From: JALZCH01 sp036387135
Lineage (GTDB): Bacteria; Acidobacteriota; Blastocatellia; Pyrinomonadales; Pyrinomonadaceae
Reading direction: 5' to 3'
DNA: 64,000 nt
Assembly: GCA_036387135.1 (NCBI GenBank)
Contig: DASVUH010000057.1
Span: forward strand, 18,689 to 82,688
Both the position numbers and the translations under genes were made by a program. Shown in pieces: positions 60,198 to 64,000 of the stretch. The notes beneath the pieces were generated by a model. That model was not told where the DNA came from and made no database searches. It saw only the letters and a list, made by a program, of their open reading frames with translations. The stretch's first letter is position 1, and every line of letters starts with the position of its first letter.

Positions 60198-60223
60198 CAA
60201 GTTTTCTTCGGAAATATCTGTTC

Positions 60224-63200
60224 TTAGAACAGGAAACGGAAACCGAAGCGAATTGTTCGCGGTTCTTGACGAACGATTGGCTGCCCGAAAGCTATGTTTC
60301 GTGCCGCAGCCACGCCGCAAACAGGATTAGCCGCATTGCAGGGAGTAGACGTGGTTGGATCGAAAGCAGCTTCTGCCGTCTGATATTGATTCAACACGCC
60401 GTTGCTGGTTAAGTAATTTGCAGCGCAAACAAAGTTGCTTCCACAATTATTAACGGAACCGATGCCGAGACCAAAGGAGCCGCTATGCAGGTTTTGGTTG
60501 ACGGCAACCACGTTGTTTTCATTCAAGACATTGAGAACATTGAAATCAAACGCCATTGCAAACCTTTCATCGCGTCCGAATTTATAGCGGTGCGTGAAGT
60601 TAAGGTCTGTTTGCGTAAATTTCTCAGTGCGTCCCAAATCTCCGCGTTTTGTTTGCGGAATCGGAATTCCGAAAACGGAGACAAAAGTTGTCATCGGAGT
60701 ACCGGATTGAGCGGTGGTAAAGAACGAAACATCCGTGCTGTTTGCCTTGCTTGCCCACCAATCAAATGTGTAAGTACCCGAAGCCTTAAAGACGTGTGTA
60801 CGATCAAGCGGAAGAATTCCGACGGCTTCTTGTCCGCTGGCGGTGAATCCAACCTGCGGAAGGTCAAAGTCGCGGTTTACGTTCGGAGTCGTACGCCCGA
60901 CGCCGGTCGCGCTGGTCGCTTCGTCGGGGCTTGCAAGACCCGAGTAGTTACCGTACAAACGGCTTAAGGTATAGTTGAAATTGAGGTTGAAATTTCTAAC
61001 GTAACGCGAATCCAATTCAATCTGCAGAGCTTTGTAGTTGCGTTTCGCTTTGGGAATCTTTTGATAGCCTAATTCCTGATAAAGCTCGGCAGCCAATCCT
61101 GATCCCGGGTTGCCGATGATATAGGCTTCGCTGCCCGAAGCAGTATAGATACCAATATCTTCAATTACCTGATCAAGATTTCGCCACACGCCGCGCGCTG
61201 TAAAGACCGTTGACCGCATCAGCTCGCGCTGAAACTCAACCGTCGCTTCGCTCTGGCGATATGGTTTAACGTTCGGGTCAACCGCGCCTTCAAAGACATC
61301 CGCCCCCTGAGCATTGGACGGAATACGATAATCCTGGTCGCAAACAAATGAAGAACCGGAAGTGATCGGACAGGCACCGCCGCCCGGGAAGTTGTAGTTA
61401 CCTCTTAAGCTTTGAACCGTATAGTTCGCATAGTTTGGTTTGTCCGCAGTGATATAGAAGTAGCTGACGTGATAAAAATCACCGCCGAAAGAGCCGCGCG
61501 GCAATGCAAACTTCAAGCGATCAAAGAAACGACCATAGAAAGCCGAGATTTTTGTTTTGCCGTCACCGGTAAGCGCATAAGCTACACCAAGTCGCGGTGC
61601 CAGTTTATCCATAAAGCCAAACTTCAATGGCTGGGCATTTTCATTGAAAGCAGGAAGTTTTTCCTGTTCGGTGCGCAGCCCGAGGTTTAAGGTCAAACGG
61701 CTGGTCGGCTGCCATTTGTCTTGAACGAAGAAGGTATCGGCTTTATTGGTTGCTTTACCTACCGTACCGAATTGGTAGGTTATACCCGTTCCAATGGAAT
61801 TTGCCGGACACGGATAATTACCCTCGGAAATATGCCATTGAACATATGTGAAATTCGGATCAAAGCAATTTACTCCGTAGTACAAGTAGGTGCGTCCCGG
61901 ACCGACGTTTCCTGAAAAAACGTCGTTAAGGATGTTGCTTCTTTGATAGCCGCCTTTAAGCTCGTGTTGACCGAGTGCGTTAAACAGGTAGCTCGCATTT
62001 GCGTCTATCGTGGTGCGAATCGAGATGTCTCTGGAAGTCTGAATGTTGTTACCGGTAAGAAATCCCTGGGTACAACCTGCTTTCGTTGCATCGGCGGCAG
62101 AAACTTGAGTACATCTAATATCAGGAGCGCCGGGGATGCCGTACGAGGCAAGTTTTTCATTCAAAAAGCCGCGAGTATAGCGACCTATCAGAACCAAATT
62201 GCTGGTCGGTGTATAAACACCTTCTAATCTGAAGTTATTGGAGTTCTGACGACCTCCTTGAAATTTCGCTGCTTCAGCCCCTGTATATGTAACTCCATTT
62301 ACAACAGTTGATGATGGAGAGCCAATCACAAAGTTTTGGCTTGAAGTTGCAGCTCTAAACCCTGTCGTATACGTGCTTGAGAGGAGTCCTCCTTCATCAG
62401 TAATCGGATTCCAGGTAAAGCTCGAAGATATACGAAGGTTGTTAAACGGCGCAGCATCGAGTCTGACCTGATCATAGTTATAGACTGTTTTTTGATTCGA
62501 TGTTTGAACACTCGATGTATTACGTGCCGCACCGAATCCAGAAACAAACGTGGTTTGTCTAGTCGTGTTTACAGTGCGCGGAGCGTGAATGCCAAAGAAC
62601 CACAATCTGTCTTTGATAATCGGACCGCTCAGAGTAGCCGTCGGGAAAAAGGTTGTACCCTGATCCTTAAGTACGGGGAAATACTCTATTGCCTGACCGC
62701 TATTAAACTGACTGCCGGAACCGGGGACTCCAGCCGAATTTGTGGTCACGGTATATATCCCGCGCGGAGTGGCATTGAGTTTATTCGTGATAAACTGAGC
62801 GCCGAATTCACCGCGGAATTGGTTTGAGCCGCTTTTGGTAACGGCATTGATAACACCGCCGGTCGCGCCGCCGAATTCAGCTTCAAATCCGCTGGATTTA
62901 ACCTGAATTTCCTGCACGGCTTGAAACGGAATATCGTTGTTGCTGTTGATCAGACCGGTTCTGAAGTTTTGAGTTTCCTGTCCGTCAATAATAAAACTGT
63001 TTTCCGGTCCGGTTGCGCCGTTAATCGAGAACTGCCCGGAAAGAGGCTCTGCGCGAACTGCTGTTGAAGTTCTGAGCAAGCTGGTAAATCCGGTTCCTTT
63101 CGGCAGGCGTTCGATTTCCTGTGCGGAAATGTTGTCCTGCGCTTTTGTTTCGGTCGCATCTACGATAACTCCGGTGTCGGCAGTGACATCAACGGTCGTC

Positions 63201-63547
63201 GTACCGGCGGTTGGGGCTGCAGTAAAATCAACCGTTGTCGCATTACCGAGCGCTACCTGGATGCCTTCTCTGGTTTGAGCGGCGAAACCGCCGGTCGGCT
63301 CAGTTGATACGATGTAAGTACCGGGCGGAAGTTGGCGAATGCGGTAAAATCCTTCGGCATCGGATTGAATGGTTCGGTTAAACCCAACGTCAACACCTCT
63401 AATTGAAATTGTAACGTTAGGAACAACGGCTCCCGCCGGGTCTTTTACCGTTCCTTGAATCTCTCCTCCTGTTTCCTGCGCAAATCCGACGACGGAAACG
63501 CAGAGAAGCAGAGAAATAATTGATAAAAATCTAAGCATTTTGTTCAT
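60224..63547 (-). CDS. Oar-like TonB-dependent outer-membrane receptor
   Basis: A 1107-residue outer-membrane protein, probably for importing large substrates. The ATG at 63547 has a GGAGAAAGG ribosome site; the upstream reading is not used. The signal peptide is followed by a carboxypeptidase-regulatory-like domain (about 29-105; EIQGTVKDPAGAVVPNV), a plug (from SFIIDGQETQNF to GGVINAVTKSGSNQFRGEF) and a long barrel with aromatic-ending strands. The chain ends in RTIRFGFRFLF, the usual outer-membrane end. Such receptors are numerous in Acidobacteriota. The substrate is unknown. Confidence 0.92.
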   Translation of the reverse strand: MNKMLRFLSIISLLLCVSVVGFAQETGGEIQGTVKDPAGAVVPNVTISIRGVDVGFNRTIQSDAEGFYRIRQLPPGTYIVSTEPTGGFAAQTREGIQVALGNATTVDFTAAPTAGTTTVDVTADTGVIVDATETKAQDNISAQEIERLPKGTGFTSLLRTSTAVRAEPLSGQFSINGATGPENSFIIDGQETQNFRTGLINSNNDIPFQAVQEIQVKSSGFEAEFGGATGGVINAVTKSGSNQFRGEFGAQFITNKLNATPRGIYTVTTNSAGVPGSGSQFNSGQAIEYFPVLKDQGTTFFPTATLSGPIIKDRLWFFGIHAPRTVNTTRQTTFVSGFGAARNTSSVQTSNQKTVYNYDQVRLDAAPFNNLRISSSFTWNPITDEGGLLSSTYTTGFRAATSSQNFVIGSPSSTVVNGVTYTGAEAAKFQGGRQNSNNFRLEGVYTPTSNLVLIGRYTRGFLNEKLASYGIPGAPDIRCTQVSAADATKAGCTQGFLTGNNIQTSRDISIRTTIDANASYLFNALGQHELKGGYQRSNILNDVFSGNVGPGRTYLYYGVNCFDPNFTYVQWHISEGNYPCPANSIGTGITYQFGTVGKATNKADTFFVQDKWQPTSRLTLNLGLRTEQEKLPAFNENAQPLKFGFMDKLAPRLGVAYALTGDGKTKISAFYGRFFDRLKFALPRGSFGGDFYHVSYFYITADKPNYANYTVQSLRGNYNFPGGGACPITSGSSFVCDQDYRIPSNAQGADVFEGAVDPNVKPYRQSEATVEFQRELMRSTVFTARGVWRNLDQVIEDIGIYTASGSEAYIIGNPGSGLAAELYQELGYQKIPKAKRNYKALQIELDSRYVRNFNLNFNYTLSRLYGNYSGLASPDEATSATGVGRTTPNVNRDFDLPQVGFTASGQEAVGILPLDRTHVFKASGTYTFDWWASKANSTDVSFFTTAQSGTPMTTFVSVFGIPIPQTKRGDLGRTEKFTQTDLNFTHRYKFGRDERFAMAFDFNVLNVLNENNVVAVNQNLHSGSFGLGIGSVNNCGSNFVCAANYLTSNGVLNQYQTAEAAFDPTTSTPCNAANPVCGVAAARNIAFGQPIVRQEPRTIRFGFRFLF

Positions 63548-63658
63548 CCTTTCTCCTTTTAGGGAAGTCATGTTTTTTCGGTTTTCTAACCTTTTAATTT
63601 CTTTCAATTTGGAGGAAGGCTTTTTATTCCAATAATTTGGAATTCCTCACTCCAATGA

Positions 63659-63688
63659 AAAAGAAGCAGCTTTGCGGCTGCTTCTTTT
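63659..63688. terminator. Terminator-like hairpin
   Basis: A 12-bp stem, AAAAGAAGCAGC with GCTGCTTCTTTT, and a 6-nt loop. No gene end in the window is clearly served by it. Confidence 0.5.
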
Positions 63689-63903
63689 CCCTAATAAGCG
63701 CAAGTGTTGTGCCTTTAACGGCAGGTGAAGAGAAGTTTCGGTGTTTAGGTTGCGAAGTCAGTGAAGGCGCGGAGTCGTTGAAGCAAAATCTTGCGATTTT
63801 CGGATAAATCTTTCGTGAATTTTGAACAAGAGGCAGGGAGCTTTTTTCCAAAAATTTTGATTAGAGAGACGGCGCTGAGTATATAAATCAAGGGCAAAAA
63901 CTG

Positions 63904-63965
63904 TTTGCGCCCTTTGCGGTTCGATTCCGTAGAAAACGGAAAAACCGAACCGCAAAGGGCGCAAA
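63904..63965. repeat. Inverted repeat with CGCAAAGGGCGC core
   Basis: A 20-bp perfect outer stem (63904-63923 with 63946-63965) and a 6-bp inner stem (TTCCGT with ACGGAA). The arms have internal repeats of CGCAAAG type. It resembles the repeats flanking the GxxExxY cassette in architecture. Confidence 0.75.
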
Positions 63966-64000
63966 TAAAATGGTGATTCCTGTTTCTCAGTTCAACTCTT

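Larger units (their letters stand above)
63548..64000. other. Right end of the window, no supported gene
   Basis: About 450 bp. It holds the promoter region of the receptor, a terminator-like hairpin (63659-63688), and a GC-rich inverted repeat (63904-63965). Short ORFs on the minus strand do not look like proteins. Confidence 0.5.

Noticed and set aside
63914..63934. A tRNA T-arm lookalike (GGTTCGATTCC with a 5-bp stem)
   Set aside because: No acceptor stem, D arm or anticodon arm can be formed upstream; it is part of the inverted repeat at 63904-63965.
63624..63964. Short minus-strand ORFs near the right edge
   Set aside because: They run through hairpins and repeats, and their translations show no protein-like pattern.

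Overview
The window looks like a chromosomal segment of an Acidobacteriota bacterium, most likely from the Blastocatellia/Pyrinomonadaceae side of the phylum. This is an inference from gene content: an Oar-like TonB-dependent receptor with an N-terminal carboxypeptidase-regulatory-like domain, a CSLREA/beta-helix exported protein, a eukaryotic-type Ser/Thr kinase, a glycine dehydrogenase split into two subunits, a moderate G+C content and frequent GTG/TTG starts. No rRNA or tRNA gene was recognised.

Layout. 1-3.3 kb: end of a class II aldolase, a small membrane protein, the redox repressor rex, and ruvAB on the other strand. 3.3-14.5 kb: a Cys-repeat membrane protein, a pectate-lyase-like beta-helix protein, gyrA, a tandem PilZ-like protein with a zinc mini-protein and plsC, a Ser/Thr kinase and an exported protein. 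14.6-17.7 kb: a CSLREA beta-helix protein and an HhH-GPD DNA glycosylase. 17.7-25.6 kb: the glycine cleavage operon (gcvT, zinc ribbon, gcvH, gcvPA, a Tat-signal class V aminotransferase, gcvPB) with a two-gene restriction-modification cassette inserted between the aminotransferase and gcvPB. 25.8-32.4 kb: a glycine-zipper stress protein behind a textbook sigma-54 promoter, a small orphan, a propeller/HELLH-protease pair, and a NACHT-pentapeptide STAND NTPase. 32.8-43.8 kb: oligopeptidase B, a GT2 glycosyltransferase, recQ, a CPBP protease, a UDP-sugar epimerase and UDP-glucose dehydrogenase, and two FecR-like surface proteins. 44.3-48.6 kb: xylFGH sugar transport, interrupted by a GxxExxY cassette with 36-bp inverted repeats. 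48.8-49.6 kb: an AT-rich DUF4145-like orphan. 49.7-56.2 kb: the rimP-nusA-infB-rbfA-nrnA translation/RNA operon. 56.2-64 kb: paired zinc-ribbon mini-proteins, membrane and TPR proteins, a LytTR response regulator, a decayed gene and the TonB receptor.

The most unusual signal is a family of intercistronic elements. At six places a tandem array of a short unit (mostly 7 bp, once 9 bp) is followed by a short spacer and an array of the reverse complement of the same unit. Each site uses a different unit sequence, and each lies between two genes on the same strand. The elements almost exactly fill the gap from the upstream stop codon to the downstream start codon; four of the downstream genes then start with GTG or TTG and lack a Shine-Dalgarno sequence. 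Two of the spacers share a 13-nt core although their arms differ. A seventh, related structure encloses the GxxExxY gene, and an eighth lies at the right edge. If folded, each hairpin would bring the stop and start codons together at its foot, so the elements may act as translational staples, or they may be insertions tolerated only at that position.
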